A stretch of 64,000 nucleotides of DNA from Vibrio intestinalis. GTDB lineage: Bacteria > Pseudomonadota > Gammaproteobacteria > Enterobacterales > Vibrionaceae. The notes beneath the pieces are model-generated. The model saw only the letters and a list, made by a program, of their open reading frames with translations. It did no database searches and was not told where the DNA came from. The stretch is taken from contig NZ_JANAVY020000013.1 of NCBI RefSeq assembly GCF_025195085.2, positions 48,729 to 112,728 of the forward strand, in the 5' to 3' direction. Positions within the stretch are counted from its first letter, which is position 1, and each line of letters opens with the position of its first letter. This document shows, piece by piece, positions 18,726 to 33,450 of the stretch. The translations under genes and the position numbers were made by a program.

Positions 18726-18757
18726 GGCTGGTGGTTTTATAACCACCGGCCTTTTTG
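18726..18757 (+). terminator. rplL-rpoB attenuator
   Basis: GGCTGGTGGTT-TTAT-AACCACCGGCC followed by TTTTT. By analogy with E. coli this is a partial terminator that lowers rpoBC expression relative to the ribosomal proteins. Confidence 0.85.
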
Positions 18758-18931
18758 CGCTGTAGGGTCTTGGTGAATTTTCCCGCTGTTTAAACACCAC
18801 TGCCCGAGCAAAAATCATTGAGTTCTGACGAACTTGATGTCACCACCTTAAACAGTCGTTAGTCACTGTCCCCCCATCTCACATGGCGAGACGGACAGTT
18901 TGGGTCACTTATCAGCGAGCTGAGGAACCCC

Positions 18932-21900
18932 ATGGTTTACTCTTATACCGAGAAAAAGCGCATCCGTAAGGACTTTGGTACTCGTCCACAAGTTTTGGAC
19001 ATTCCATACCTGCTATCGATCCAGCTCGATTCGTTCGAAAAATTTATCGAACAGGATCCTGAAGGGCAGTACGGTCTAGAGGCTGCTTTCCGTTCTGTAT
19101 TCCCTATCCAGAGCTACAACGGCAACTCTGAGCTGCAATACGTTAGCTACCGTCTTGGTGAGCCAGTATTTGATGTTAAAGAATGTCAAATCCGCGGCGT
19201 AACGTACTCAAAACCACTACGCGTAAAACTACGTCTAGTTATTTTTGATAAAGACGCGCCAGCAGGCACCGTTAAAGACATCAAAGAACAAGAAGTCTAC
19301 ATGGGCGAAATTCCGCTTATGACAGACAATGGTACCTTCGTAATTAATGGTACCGAGAGGGTTATCGTATCCCAGCTGCACAGAAGCCCTGGCGTTTTCT
19401 TCGACAGCGATAAAGGTAAGACCCACTCATCAGGTAAAGTTCTATACAACGCACGTGTTATTCCTTACCGTGGTTCATGGCTTGATTTCGAGTTTGATCC
19501 TAAGGATAACCTGTACGTACGTATTGACCGTCGTCGTAAGCTTCCAGCATCTATCATTCTTCGCGCACTAGGTAAGACGACAGAAGAGATCCTGGACATC
19601 TTCTTCGAGAAGGTGAACTTCGAAGTTAAAGATCAAACTCTACTTATGGAGCTTGTTCCTGATCGTCTACGTGGTGAAACTGCGTCATTCGACATCGAAG
19701 CAAACGGCAAAACTTACGTTGAGACTGGTCGTCGTGTAACTGCACGCCACATTCGTCAGCTTGAAAAAGATGGCGTTGAGCACATCGAAGTACCAGTAGA
19801 GTACATCGTTGGTAAAGTTGCATCGAAAGATTACATCAATGAAGACACTGGCGAGATCATCGTTGGCGCTAACCAAGAAATTAGCTTGGAAGCTCTTGCG
19901 AACCTATCTCAAGCTGGTCACAAAGCTCTACAGACGTTATTTACTAACGATCTAGACCATGGTCCATTCATGTCAGAAACTGTACGTGTCGACAGCACTG
20001 TTGATCGTATTTCTGCACTGGTAGAAATCTACCGCATGATGCGCCCTGGCGAGCCACCAACGAAAGAAGCTGCGGAAGCTCTATTCGAAAGCCTATTCTT
20101 CTCTGAAGAGCGTTACGATTTATCAACTGTTGGCCGTATGAAGTTCAACAGCTCAATCGGTCGTGAAGATGCACTAGAGCAAGGCACACTAGATGAGCTA
20201 GATATCATCGAAGTGATGAAGAAGCTTATCGCTATCCGTAACGGCATCGGTGAAGTGGACGATATCGACCACCTAGGTAACCGTCGTATCCGTTCTGTTG
20301 GTGAAATGGCTGAGAACCAATTCCGTGTTGGTCTTGTACGTGTTGAACGTGCAGTGAAAGAGCGCCTAAGCCTTGGTGACCTTGATGCAATCATGCCTCA
20401 AGATCTAATCAACGCTAAGCCTATTTCAGCAGCGGTTAAAGAATTCTTTGGCTCTTCACAGCTTTCACAGTTCATGGACCAAAACAACCCTCTATCAGAA
20501 GTTACGCACAAGCGTCGTATCTCTGCATTGGGTCCAGGCGGTCTTACTCGTGAACGCGCAGGCTTCGAAGTACGTGACGTACACGTAACTCACTACGGTC
20601 GTCTATGTCCGATCGAAACGCCTGAAGGTCCAAACATCGGTCTGATCAACTCACTATCTGCATTTGCACGTTGTAACGAGTACGGTTTCCTAGAGACTCC
20701 ATACCGTCGTGTAGTAGATGGCGTAGTAACAGACGAAGTAGATTACCTATCTGCAATCGAAGAAGGTCAGTACGTTATCGCTCAGGCGAACACGGTTCTG
20801 ACTGAAGAAGGCACATTTGCTGAAGAGCTAATCACAGCTCGTCAGAAAGGTGAATCTGGTCTTCACCCACGCGAACATGTTAACTACATGGACGTTGCAA
20901 CAAACCAAGTAGTATCTATTGCTGCATCGCTTATCCCGTTCCTAGAACACGATGATGCGAACCGTGCATTGATGGGTGCGAACATGCAACGTCAGGCAGT
21001 TCCAACACTTAAGGCTGATAAGCCTCTAGTTGGTACTGGTATCGAGCGTAACATCGCAGTTGACTCTGGTGTTACAGCGGTAGCTAAACGTGGTGGTACA
21101 GTCCAGTCTGTAGATGCTTCTCGTATCGTTGTTAAAGTTAACGAAGACGAGCTAGTACCTGGTGAAGCAGGTATCGATATCTACAACCTAACTAAATACA
21201 CTCGTTCGAACCAAAACACGTGTATCAACCAGCGTCCATGTGTGATGCCGGGTGAACCTGTAGCACGTGGCGACGTTCTTGCTGATGGTCCTTCAACAGA
21301 CCTTGGTGAACTAGCGCTTGGTCAGAACATGCGTATCGCGTTCATGCCTTGGAACGGTTACAACTTCGAAGACTCGATCTTAGTATCTGAGCGCGTAGTT
21401 CAAGAAGACCGCTTCACGACTATCCACATCCAAGAACTATCTTGTGTGGCTCGTGATACCAAGCTTGGTGCTGAAGAGATCACTGCTGATATTCCAAACG
21501 TAGGTGAGTCTGCTCTATCTAAACTAGATGAGTCAGGTATCGTTTACATTGGTGCAGAAGTGAAAGGCGGTGACATCCTTGTAGGTAAAGTAACGCCTAA
21601 AGGTGAAACTCAGCTAACTCCTGAAGAGAAGCTACTACGTGCTATCTTCGGTGAAAAAGCATCAGACGTTAAAGATACGTCTCTACGCGTACCTAACTCT
21701 GTTTCAGGTACTATCATCGATGTTCAAGTATTTACTCGTGACGGTGTTGAAAAAGACAAACGTGCACTTGAAATTGAACAGATGCAGCTGAAAGAAGCGA
21801 AGAAAGACCTAACTGAAGAATTCCAGATTCTTGAGGGTGGCCTTCTAAACCGTGTTCGCGCTGTACTAATCGAAGGTGGTTACGCTGAAGCTAAACTAGA

Positions 21901-22960
21901 CACGACTGATCGTAAGAAGTGGCTAGAGCTAACGCTAGAAGATGACGCACTACAAACTCAGCTAGAGCAACTTGCTGAGCAGTACGACGAGCTTAAAGCT
22001 GACTTCGATAAGAAGTTCGAAACTAAGCGTCGCAAGATCACTCAAGGTGATGATCTAGCGCCGGGCGTACTGAAGATCGTTAAGGTTTACCTAGCGGTTA
22101 AACGTCGCATCCAACCTGGTGATAAGATGGCCGGTCGTCACGGTAACAAGGGTGTAATCTCTAAGATCAACCCTGTTGAAGACATGCCATACGATGAGAA
22201 AGGTCAGCCTGTAGACATCGTACTTAACCCACTGGGTGTACCATCGCGTATGAACATCGGTCAGATCCTAGAAGTACACTTAGGTTTGGCAGCGAAAGGT
22301 ATCGGTGACAAGATCAACCAGATGGTGAAAGAGCAGCAAGAACTTGCGAAATTCCGTGACTTCCTGCAGAAAGTTTACTCTCTAGGCGATACTCGCCAGA
22401 AAGTAGATGTTGCAGCACTAACGGATGATGAAGTTCGTACACTGATCAAGAACCTACGTGGCGGTCTACCAATTGCGACTCCAGTATTTGACGGTGCTCC
22501 TGAATCATCAATCAAAGCGCTTCTTGAGCTAGCAGACCTACCAACGTCTGGTCAGCTAACGCTATTTGATGGTCGCACAGGTGATGCGTTTGAGCGTCCT
22601 GTAACTGTAGGTTACATGTACATGCTGAAACTAAACCACCTTGTTGATGACAAGATGCACGCTCGTTCAACTGGTTCGTACAGCCTAGTAACTCAGCAAC
22701 CACTTGGTGGTAAAGCTCAGTTCGGTGGTCAGCGTTTCGGTGAGATGGAAGTATGGGCACTAGAAGCATACGGTGCTGCTTACACGCTTCAAGAAATGCT
22801 AACTGTTAAGTCGGATGACGTTAACGGCCGTACTAAGATGTACAAAAACATCGTAGACGGAAACCACAGCATGGAACCTGGCATGCCAGAATCATTCAAC
22901 GTACTGTTGAAAGAGATCCGCTCGCTAGGTATCAACATCGAGCTAGAAGACGAAGAGTAA
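18932..22960 (+). CDS. rpoB: DNA-directed RNA polymerase subunit beta
   Basis: A 1342-residue beta subunit, the same length as in E. coli. The rifampicin region [34 protein letters not shown] retains the sensitive-type residues (D of FMDQ, H of THKRR, S of RISAL). Also visible are [11 protein letters not shown] and the C-terminal [15 protein letters not shown]. With RpoC it forms the catalytic core. The start follows GAGGAACCCC. It is downstream of the rplL attenuator. Confidence 0.98.
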   Translation: MVYSYTEKKRIRKDFGTRPQVLDIPYLLSIQLDSFEKFIEQDPEGQYGLEAAFRSVFPIQSYNGNSELQYVSYRLGEPVFDVKECQIRGVTYSKPLRVKLRLVIFDKDAPAGTVKDIKEQEVYMGEIPLMTDNGTFVINGTERVIVSQLHRSPGVFFDSDKGKTHSSGKVLYNARVIPYRGSWLDFEFDPKDNLYVRIDRRRKLPASIILRALGKTTEEILDIFFEKVNFEVKDQTLLMELVPDRLRGETASFDIEANGKTYVETGRRVTARHIRQLEKDGVEHIEVPVEYIVGKVASKDYINEDTGEIIVGANQEISLEALANLSQAGHKALQTLFTNDLDHGPFMSETVRVDSTVDRISALVEIYRMMRPGEPPTKEAAEALFESLFFSEERYDLSTVGRMKFNSSIGREDALEQGTLDELDIIEVMKKLIAIRNGIGEVDDIDHLGNRRIRSVGEMAENQFRVGLVRVERAVKERLSLGDLDAIMPQDLINAKPISAAVKEFFGSSQLSQFMDQNNPLSEVTHKRRISALGPGGLTRERAGFEVRDVHVTHYGRLCPIETPEGPNIGLINSLSAFARCNEYGFLETPYRRVVDGVVTDEVDYLSAIEEGQYVIAQANTVLTEEGTFAEELITARQKGESGLHPREHVNYMDVATNQVVSIAASLIPFLEHDDANRALMGANMQRQAVPTLKADKPLVGTGIERNIAVDSGVTAVAKRGGTVQSVDASRIVVKVNEDELVPGEAGIDIYNLTKYTRSNQNTCINQRPCVMPGEPVARGDVLADGPSTDLGELALGQNMRIAFMPWNGYNFEDSILVSERVVQEDRFTTIHIQELSCVARDTKLGAEEITADIPNVGESALSKLDESGIVYIGAEVKGGDILVGKVTPKGETQLTPEEKLLRAIFGEKASDVKDTSLRVPNSVSGTIIDVQVFTRDGVEKDKRALEIEQMQLKEAKKDLTEEFQILEGGLLNRVRAVLIEGGYAEAKLDTTDRKKWLELTLEDDALQTQLEQLAEQYDELKADFDKKFETKRRKITQGDDLAPGVLKIVKVYLAVKRRIQPGDKMAGRHGNKGVISKINPVEDMPYDEKGQPVDIVLNPLGVPSRMNIGQILEVHLGLAAKGIGDKINQMVKEQQELAKFRDFLQKVYSLGDTRQKVDVAALTDDEVRTLIKNLRGGLPIATPVFDGAPESSIKALLELADLPTSGQLTLFDGRTGDAFERPVTVGYMYMLKLNHLVDDKMHARSTGSYSLVTQQPLGGKAQFGGQRFGEMEVWALEAYGAAYTLQEMLTVKSDDVNGRTKMYKNIVDGNHSMEPGMPESFNVLLKEIRSLGINIELEDEE

Positions 22961-23000
22961 TCCCTTTTTCTTATAGAGAAAGCTGATTATTTGGTTGAAG

Positions 23001-23030
23001 GTGCTCACTTTTGCGGGTGAGCCCCTTTTA
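23001..23030 (+). other. Stem-loop in the rpoB-rpoC gap
   Basis: GCTCAC (23003-23008), an 8-base loop and GTGAGC (23017-23022) followed by CCCCTTTT. The T-run is short and displaced, so it looks like an RNA-processing or stability hairpin rather than a full terminator. Confidence 0.5.
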
Positions 23031-23050
23031 ACTCCTTACAGGAGCTGATT

Positions 23051-27253
<4,203 letters not shown>

Positions 27254-27296
27254 GCCTTCTAACGAGTAATCGTAAAGAGCACTAGCTTAAAATGAT

Positions 27297-27323
27297 AAAA
27301 GGCACCTTAGGGTGCCTTTTTTG
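27297..27323 (+). terminator. rpoC terminator
   Basis: AAAGGCACC-TTA-GGGTGCCTTTTTT, a tight stem with six T. Confidence 0.93.
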
Positions 27324-27389
27324 TTACCTAAAATGAAGACGTGTAGAGGTAAGCCTTTGTTTTGGCGATTTTTGTTATCCCCAAAACGT

Positions 27390-27420
27390 AAAAAGGCCGG
27401 CACTATCGTGCCAACCCTTT
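27390..27420 (-). terminator. rsd terminator
   Basis: On the minus strand GGTTGGCAC-GATA-GTGCCGGCC (two G-U pairs) is followed by TTTTT, 24 bp beyond the rsd stop. Confidence 0.8.
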
Positions 27421-27443
27421 ATACGATAATGATGTAAGCCTAC

Positions 27444-27932
27444 TTATGCGCCCGGCGGCACCGCTAAGCTATCAGCAATAAGCTGAATAAGATGATCTTC
27501 TACTTCAAATCGCACTTCAATGATTTCGCCAATCGCCGACAAATCACTATCAAAATCATCTAAGGTATCGTCTTTATCGACCGCGGCATATTTGTCAGTA
27601 AAATTGAGTAATGGGTCGGTAGTTAGAACGATTTTAGCGTAAGTGCTATTAATATCGTCAGTTGCTTCAAAACCTGTTGAGCGCCATTGATCCATCACCA
27701 TATCGTAAATTTTGAAATGGCCTTCAGAGATATAGTCGACAAGTTGCTGGCAGAAATTTTGAAGTTCAAGTGGCGTTGGAAGAGAAGAAAGAGCGGCTTT
27801 TTGAGTTGCGGGTTGAAGTGCGGCTAGCTGGCAATATTCAACAATCAACTTCTGTCTGGTTTCCAACCAATGGTCGATGACCTCACTTGAGCCACCCCAT
27901 TGCTGCTGCGTTTGTTTGAATTTATTTAGCAT
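27444..27932 (-). CDS. rsd: Sigma-70 antagonist Rsd
   Basis: A 162-residue all-helical protein of the Rsd/AlgQ family: MLNKFKQTQQQWGGSSEVID at the N-terminus, SEGHFKIYD in the middle and an acidic segment VDKDDTLDDFDSDL. The second in-frame ATG (27932) is chosen: it matches the MLN start of relatives and stands eight bases from GAGG. Rsd binds region 4 of sigma-70 in stationary phase, freeing core polymerase for other sigma factors. Divergence from nudC and nearness to hemE are as in E. coli (rsd, nudC, hemE). Confidence 0.9.
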   Translation of the reverse strand: MLNKFKQTQQQWGGSSEVIDHWLETRQKLIVEYCQLAALQPATQKAALSSLPTPLELQNFCQQLVDYISEGHFKIYDMVMDQWRSTGFEATDDINSTYAKIVLTTDPLLNFTDKYAAVDKDDTLDDFDSDLSAIGEIIEVRFEVEDHLIQLIADSLAVPPGA

Positions 27933-28116
27933 GACCATGCCCTCATGATCGGATCACGTACATGTGATCATTAAACTTTGTTTAGCAAAGCGAATATAGA
28001 TAAACAACCTATTGTCCTTACAAGAGCTTGCAGTTTATTACTCGTTTTTCTACAAACTCTGGTATGAAATTAGATTGCCAGTAAAATGGATGAACTGCAA
28101 GCAATGAGGGGTGGTA

Positions 28117-28887
28117 ATGTTAAAGAAAGGTGACATAATCCGTACGCAGGATGCTTATTGGTGTGTTGTGTCAGGAAGTGACGTTTGGCTAGATAATGGC
28201 GCTCTACCGTTTGGTTCAGCAGAGGCTTTTAATTTACCCGAGCAACAAGCGATCTGTGTGGGAACGTATCAGGACAAGCCTGTGATGTGGCTGAATGATG
28301 AGCAAGTCGAACAGACGCTGCCTATGGGCTCTCTTAGGGATTGTTTAGAGTATCCTGAGCCTTTATTTTTATTGATGAGTAAAGCCGTTCAGTATGGCCA
28401 TATGACGCAGAGCATACGTTTCTGCCCGCAGTGTGGTGGTCGAAATCACCTAAATCATAACCAACTTGCTATGCAGTGTGGCGAGTGCCGCACGTTACAC
28501 TATCCGCGTATCTTCCCTTGTATTATCGTCGCTGTTCGCAAACAAGGTGAGATCTTACTTGCTCAACACCCGCGCCATCGTAATGGCATGTACACCGTGA
28601 TTGCGGGTTTCCTAGAAGTAGGTGAAACCCTAGAGCATTGTGTCGCGCGAGAAGTAAAAGAAGAAACGGGCATTGAAGTAAAAAATATTGAGTACTTTGG
28701 TAGCCAGCCTTGGGCGTTTCCATCCAGTATGATGATGGCCTTTACCGCAGAGTATGCAAGCGGAGAGCTCACTCCGGATTACCGCGAATTGACCGATGCT
28801 CAGTGGTTTGCATTTGATCAACTGCCACCTGTTGCGCCAAAAGGTACGATTGCACGATCATTAATTGATCTGACGGTATCAGAATAA
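28117..28887 (+). CDS. nudC: NAD(H) pyrophosphatase / NAD-capped RNA hydrolase
   Basis: A 256-residue protein with a zinc ribbon (CPQCGG...CGECRT) and a Nudix box ([20 protein letters not shown] then TG). The downstream SQPWAFPSS is the NudC signature for NADH. ATG 28117 lies seven bases from GAGG; a GTG six bases upstream is an alternative. NudC hydrolyses NADH to NMNH and AMP and removes NAD caps from RNA. Confidence 0.94.
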   Translation: MLKKGDIIRTQDAYWCVVSGSDVWLDNGALPFGSAEAFNLPEQQAICVGTYQDKPVMWLNDEQVEQTLPMGSLRDCLEYPEPLFLLMSKAVQYGHMTQSIRFCPQCGGRNHLNHNQLAMQCGECRTLHYPRIFPCIIVAVRKQGEILLAQHPRHRNGMYTVIAGFLEVGETLEHCVAREVKEETGIEVKNIEYFGSQPWAFPSSMMMAFTAEYASGELTPDYRELTDAQWFAFDQLPPVAPKGTIARSLIDLTVSE

Positions 28888-28908
28888 GCGACTAAATTTA
28901 TTGAATAA

Positions 28909-28940
28909 ACGGCAAAAAAAACCCTCCGAGAGGGAGGGGG
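28909..28940 (-). terminator. Minus-strand terminator without a known gene
   Basis: The minus strand reads CCCTC-TCG-GAGGG followed by seven or eight T (the plus strand has the A-run before the stem). No minus-strand gene ends here, since the nearest upstream reading is hemE on the plus strand. It could close a short antisense or small RNA, or back up nudC weakly. Confidence 0.6.
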
Positions 28941-28964
28941 TAAGTAAGATGTCGTTATGAGATG

Positions 28965-28983
28965 CTGAACACTGAGTGTTCAG
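28965..28983. repeat. 19-bp perfect palindrome downstream of nudC
   Basis: CTGAACACTGAGTGTTCAG has 9-bp arms around one central base and is followed by TTTATAATT. It could be a weak plus-strand nudC terminator or an operator upstream of hemE. Confidence 0.6.
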
Positions 28984-29113
28984 TTTATAATTGTAGTTTT
29001 CGCTAGCGATGAATTTGTAACACTGTTGGAAGATAGGCGCAAACTAACTATTTAATAAAAAGTTGATAACTTGATCTGGGTTGCAAAGCACCCGGATTTT
29101 GCGAGCGAAACAG

Positions 29114-29122
29114 TGTTAGAAT
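29114..29122 (+). promoter_or_regulatory. hemE promoter, extended -10
   Basis: TGT-TAGAAT (29114-29122), an extended -10 followed by AGCGCC, 41 bp before the hemE ATG. No good -35 is visible at the right spacing. Confidence 0.55.
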
Positions 29123-29162
29123 AGCGCCTCAAAAAATAAGGCCTAACGATTGGAAAAGCATA

Positions 29163-30230
29163 ATGACCGAACTTAAAAATGATCGTTATCTGCGTGCGCT
29201 TTTAAAGCAACCAGTAGATTACACCCCAGTATGGATGATGCGCCAAGCTGGCCGATACTTACCTGAATACAAAGCAACTCGCGCAGAAGCGGGTGACTTC
29301 ATGTCATTATGCCGTAACGCAGAGCTTGCTTCTGAAGTGACACTTCAACCATTACGTCGCTTCCCTTTAGATGCTGCCATTCTATTCTCTGACATTTTGA
29401 CTATCCCTGATGCGATGGGTTTGGGTCTACGTTTTGAAACGGGCGAAGGCCCAGTATTTGATAAGCCAATTACATGCAAAGCCGATGTCGATAAGATTGG
29501 CATTCCTGATCCAGAAGGTGAACTGCAGTATGTAATGAACGCAGTGCGTCAGATCCGTAAGGATCTTAACGGTGATGTACCGCTGATCGGTTTCTCTGGT
29601 AGCCCGTGGACACTGGCAACTTACATGGTTGAAGGTGGTAGCTCTAAAGCCTTCACTAAGATCAAAAAGATGATGTACGCAGAGCCACAAACGCTGCACC
29701 TTCTACTTGATAAGCTAGCAGACAGCGTAATTGAATACCTTAACGCACAGATCAAAGCGGGTGCGCAATCTGTGATGGTGTTTGATACATGGGGTGGCGT
29801 ACTTACCCCTCGTGATTACAACCTGTTCTCACTGCAGTACATGCACAAAATCGTTGATGGTCTCATTCGTGAAAACGACGGCCGCCGCGTACCAGTAACT
29901 CTGTTTACTAAGAATGGTGGTATGTGGTTAGAGCAAATCGCAGCAACAGGCTGTGATGCTGTTGGTCTAGACTGGACGATTAACATTGCTGATGCCAAAG
30001 CGCGTATTGGCGATAAAGTTGCGCTGCAAGGCAATATGGACCCATCAATGCTTTATGCATCCCCTGAGCGTATCCGCGAAGAAGTAGCGACAATTCTTGA
30101 AGGCTACGGTGATGAAGGTACAGGCCACGTATTTAACCTCGGTCACGGTATTCACCTTGATGTGCCGCCAGAAAATGCTGGTGTGTTTGTAGAAGCGGTT
30201 CATGATTTGTCGAAACCGTACCACAAATAA
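29163..30230 (+). CDS. hemE: Uroporphyrinogen decarboxylase
   Basis: A 355-residue TIM-barrel enzyme with the signature [14 protein letters not shown] near residues 23-36, the catalytic aspartate in FSDIL and [13 protein letters not shown]. It decarboxylates the four acetate side chains of uroporphyrinogen III to give coproporphyrinogen III in haem synthesis. It has its own promoter and terminator. Confidence 0.97.
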   Translation: MTELKNDRYLRALLKQPVDYTPVWMMRQAGRYLPEYKATRAEAGDFMSLCRNAELASEVTLQPLRRFPLDAAILFSDILTIPDAMGLGLRFETGEGPVFDKPITCKADVDKIGIPDPEGELQYVMNAVRQIRKDLNGDVPLIGFSGSPWTLATYMVEGGSSKAFTKIKKMMYAEPQTLHLLLDKLADSVIEYLNAQIKAGAQSVMVFDTWGGVLTPRDYNLFSLQYMHKIVDGLIRENDGRRVPVTLFTKNGGMWLEQIAATGCDAVGLDWTINIADAKARIGDKVALQGNMDPSMLYASPERIREEVATILEGYGDEGTGHVFNLGHGIHLDVPPENAGVFVEAVHDLSKPYHK

Positions 30231-30244
30231 GACATAGAAAACTC

Positions 30245-30274
30245 AAAGCGCCTGATAAGACCAGGCGCTTTTTG
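30245..30274 (+). terminator. hemE terminator
   Basis: AAAGCGCCTG-ATAAGAC-CAGGCGCTTTTTG. Confidence 0.92.
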
Positions 30275-30402
30275 TTATCCGGTACACTGTATAACATCAA
30301 CTAAAGTTGACTCGCCTAACTGACTTTTTGCAAATTTAGTTCGAAAGGTCAAAAGAGCCTCGTTATACTTGGTAGTAAACAGTAAGGGATACGAAATAAA
30401 CA

Positions 30403-31038
30403 ATGAAGACACGCGATAAAATTGTCCTAGCCGCATTAGAGCTATTTAACGAGCATGGTGAGCGAAACATCACAACCAATCATATCGCGGCGCATATTGA
30501 TATTAGCCCCGGCAACCTTTACTACCACTTTGCGAACAAACAAGAGATTGTGCGCGAGATCTTTACTCTCTATTCCGATGAGCTGCTTGAGCGTTTCTCT
30601 CCTATTCAAGGGCAACAAGAAAGTCTTGTATTGCTTAAGCTGTACTTAAACTCGATTTTTACATTGATGTGGAAGTACCGTTTTTTCTACGCGAATTTGC
30701 CGGAAATTTTGCAACGCGACGAACAGTTGCATGATGATTACATCAGCGTGCAAGAAAAGTTGCAGACTAACTTAGTCAATATTATGGCTGCATTCGTAAG
30801 CCTTGGTCTTCTAAACGTTACCAAAGCGGAAATGAAGCCATTAGTGAGCACCTTGCACCTTATTGCAACTAGCTGGTTAGGCTATCAATCCGCGATGTCG
30901 CCAAAAACGCACATTACCGAAGAAGTGATTCATCAAGGTATGCTGCAAATGATCGCGGTGGTGAAACCCCGTGCGACGGCGATGGGTGTCGAGCAGCTGC
31001 AATTACTCGAAGATGGCGTTAAAGCTATGCATGCTTAA
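30403..31038 (+). CDS. TetR/AcrR-family transcriptional regulator
   Basis: A 211-residue protein with an N-terminal TetR helix-turn-helix (about residues 1-50; IDISPGNLYYHFANKQEI is the recognition region). The C-terminal part is helical with aromatic-rich WKYRFFYANLPEILQRD, and probably binds a ligand. No partner gene suggests the ligand. The flanks are terminators or long gaps, so targets may lie elsewhere. A TTGACT lies about 95 bp upstream. I cannot assign a specific name. Confidence 0.85.
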   Translation: MKTRDKIVLAALELFNEHGERNITTNHIAAHIDISPGNLYYHFANKQEIVREIFTLYSDELLERFSPIQGQQESLVLLKLYLNSIFTLMWKYRFFYANLPEILQRDEQLHDDYISVQEKLQTNLVNIMAAFVSLGLLNVTKAEMKPLVSTLHLIATSWLGYQSAMSPKTHITEEVIHQGMLQMIAVVKPRATAMGVEQLQLLEDGVKAMHA

Positions 31039-31166
31039 CAAGTAAGCCTTTGCTGATCAATATAATGGTTGGCAAGGGTTTATAACCTTTCGCTCTTTGT
31101 TTGTTTGACAACAACAGGTTACTTTACTCCCATCAAGGAAAATGGCGAAGGGATGAAAGTAACAGT

Positions 31167-32123
31167 ATGGACTATGATGTTTTTAACGGTGATGCCGATG
31201 GCATTATCGCGTTATTGCAGCTTCGATTAGCCTCCCCTAAATCCGCAACTCTCGTCACTGGGGTTAAGCGTGATATTCAGTTGCTCCAACCCCTTGCTAT
31301 TACCGCTGATGACTCCTTAACCGTGCTGGATATTTCGATGAATCGAAACCAAGATGCATTGGAGAAGGCTTTAAATATCGGTGCAAAGGTCTTTTACGCT
31401 GATCACCATAAAGCTGACCGCATTCCTCAGCGTGACAATTTAACCGCTCACATTGATTTGGATGCCAATACCTGTACCGCGCTGATCATCGATCAACTGC
31501 TTAATGGTCGTTTTCATCACTGGGCTATAGCTGCCGCGTATGGGGATAATTTAATTGCTAAGGCGGATAGATTAGCAAGAGACGTAGGCTTAACCGCTGG
31601 GCAGAGTGAACAGTTGAAACAGCTAGGCACTTTGATTAATTACAATGGTTATGGCAGTCAGGTGGAGGATTTGCATTTTCACCCAGCTGAGCTGTTTAAA
31701 GAGCTTTTGGCTTATGATGATCCTTTTGCTGTCATTGCTGATCAAACCTCTCCCTTTCATCAGCTTAAATCTGCCTATCAAGTGGATATGGATAAAGCCA
31801 TGTCGATGGCACCGACTCACCAAACCAAGCAATTTGCTTTGTACCGACTGGCTGATTGCGCCGCCTCGCGCCGTATTTCAGGTGTCTTTGGCAATGAATT
31901 AGCCAATCAAACGCCAAGTCGTGCTCATGCTGTGCTGACTGAAAATAGCGATGGGACGTTTGTGGTTTCTTTACGCGCTCCACTTGCTAACAAACAGGGG
32001 GCGGGGGAGCTATGTGCTCAGTTTGAAACCGGTGGTGGACGAGCTGCGGCTGGCGGGATTAACTGCTTACCCGCCCAGCAAGTCGAGGCGTTTATTCAAA
32101 AGGTAGAAAGCTATTATGCTTAA
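31167..32123 (+). CDS. DHH-family phosphoesterase-like protein
   Basis: A 318-residue protein when started at ATG 31167 (MDYDVFNGDADGI). The DHH superfamily motifs are present: FNGDADGI near the start, LDIS, and YADHHKADR with the DHH triplet; a C-terminal glycine-rich FETGGGRAAAGGIN resembles the DHHA1 substrate-binding motif. The family includes RecJ exonuclease, NrnA and cyclic-dinucleotide phosphodiesterases. This one is shorter than RecJ and its substrate is unknown. A 22-residue N-terminal extension from 31101 is possible but lacks a ribosome-binding site. Confidence 0.75.
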   Translation: MDYDVFNGDADGIIALLQLRLASPKSATLVTGVKRDIQLLQPLAITADDSLTVLDISMNRNQDALEKALNIGAKVFYADHHKADRIPQRDNLTAHIDLDANTCTALIIDQLLNGRFHHWAIAAAYGDNLIAKADRLARDVGLTAGQSEQLKQLGTLINYNGYGSQVEDLHFHPAELFKELLAYDDPFAVIADQTSPFHQLKSAYQVDMDKAMSMAPTHQTKQFALYRLADCAASRRISGVFGNELANQTPSRAHAVLTENSDGTFVVSLRAPLANKQGAGELCAQFETGGGRAAAGGINCLPAQQVEAFIQKVESYYA

Positions 32124-32137
32124 TGGTTCAAGCTACG

Positions 32138-33274
32138 CTATTTGAGCCAGCGCTTCGGGTTTTGAGTCTTACTATTACGGCGGATTTCGAAATAGAGCGC
32201 CGCTTGGTCCTGACCGCCTGTGTCGCCAGCCAATGCAATAGACTCACCAGCAGTCACTTTGTCGCCTTCTTTCTTGAGTAAGCTTTGGTTGAAGCCGTAT
32301 AACGTCATGTCGCCTTTACCATGGTCAAGTAACACTACTAATCCATAGCCGCGTAAGTAATCGGCAAATACCACAGTACCCGAATATACCGCTTTGACCG
32401 ATTGGCCATAGTTCGCTTTGATCACCATACCTTTCCAGTTGATCTGTCCGGTTTGGCTGGTGCCATAGTTGTGCAGTATGCGGCCTTTGATAGGCCATGG
32501 CAGCTTGCCTTTTTGGCGGCTTAATCCATCCATAGGAACGGCATTGCGTTTCGCTGCTTTGGCAATCTCGGCTTTTAGGCGGGCTTCATTGCGTTGGAGT
32601 TCAGACAAGTAAACTTTGTCACTTGAGATGCTTTTTCTAATTTTACTGACGGTTCCTTTACGTTGCGACTGAGTTTTACTCAGTTGATTGCGCTTATTGG
32701 TCTGTTGAGTCAGTAGTTTTTTTATTTGTTGCTGCTCTAAAGTGAGTTGCTGTTCACTTTGTTCTAGCTCGGACACCGTTTGCTCAAGCTCAGCGATGGT
32801 CGCCGCACGCTGCTTGGCCAAGTGCTGGAAATATTGGCTCATGCGGTCTTCCTCAACACCTTGATTTAAGATGTTGGCCGAAGACTTCGCTCGCTGGGTC
32901 ATATAATAAGTTTGCAATAACTGCTCAAGCTTTTCGCTTTGCTTGGCTTTATCGCTCTCTAACGCATCTATTTTTTTGGTTAATGCTTTGATATTGGCAT
33001 CGGATTTTTTCAGTGATGCTTTGGTTTGCTTAATGTCACGCTCAAGCTGATTGATCGATAGCTCTTGGCTTTTGAGTGACTTTTGCAGTTGATCGAGTTT
33101 GTTTTTCTGCGAGTTTAGCGCTTGTTTCTGGCGAGATATCTCACTGGATACCCCTTTAAGCTCATTGTTAGAAGTGGCGTGAACAGAAGCAGGAGAGAAT
33201 GCAGCAAGGCAAAAGAACAGCGCAAGTGGCTGTACAAGTTTGCGTTTGAATAAAGAGTTTGCTCTTAGCGACAT
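32138..33274 (-). CDS. envC: Murein hydrolase activator EnvC
   Basis: A 378-residue periplasmic protein: basic N-terminus and signal peptide ending near VHA-TS (residue 34), a long coiled coil (about 38-245) rich in Gln, Lys and Leu, then a LytM (M23) domain. The zinc-site residues are lost: the usual HG-x-D becomes HNYG, YxHL becomes YGFNQS and LHFE becomes LYFE. This is typical of EnvC, which does not cut peptidoglycan but activates AmiA/AmiB at the division site. amiB itself lies at 47246. It lies 176 bp beyond the gpmM stop on the same strand, the gpmM-envC order of E. coli. Confidence 0.92.
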   Translation of the reverse strand: MSLRANSLFKRKLVQPLALFFCLAAFSPASVHATSNNELKGVSSEISRQKQALNSQKNKLDQLQKSLKSQELSINQLERDIKQTKASLKKSDANIKALTKKIDALESDKAKQSEKLEQLLQTYYMTQRAKSSANILNQGVEEDRMSQYFQHLAKQRAATIAELEQTVSELEQSEQQLTLEQQQIKKLLTQQTNKRNQLSKTQSQRKGTVSKIRKSISSDKVYLSELQRNEARLKAEIAKAAKRNAVPMDGLSRQKGKLPWPIKGRILHNYGTSQTGQINWKGMVIKANYGQSVKAVYSGTVVFADYLRGYGLVVLLDHGKGDMTLYGFNQSLLKKEGDKVTAGESIALAGDTGGQDQAALYFEIRRNSKTQNPKRWLK

Positions 33275-33403
33275 TCGACCGTTCGATCCTAACTGGTTGA
33301 TTGGCTGTCAGTATACATAAAGAATTTCTAAGGAAGAAAGGACAAAGTCAAAACTTGTCGCAGGATTCCTATTAATAATCGATATCGATGACAGGTGTAG
33401 ATA

Positions 33404-33436
33404 CAAAAACGCCCAAGCAGTGCTCGGGCGTTTTAA
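33404..33436 (-). terminator. gpmM terminator
   Basis: Minus strand: AAAACGCCCGAGCA, short loop, TTGGGCGTTTTTG. It separates gpmM from envC. Confidence 0.88.
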
Positions 33437-33450
33437 GCTGGATGATAAGG

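Noticed and set aside
18309..18818. 169-residue minus-strand frame opposite rplL
   Set aside because: Long antisense frame caused by the alanine-rich codon pattern of rplL; Ala/Ser-rich and featureless.
18932..22960. Rifampicin-resistance changes in rpoB
   Set aside because: The key residues in the resistance region read as sensitive type.
32138..33274. EnvC reported as a damaged peptidase
   Set aside because: Loss of zinc ligands is normal in EnvC, which activates amidases and does not cut.
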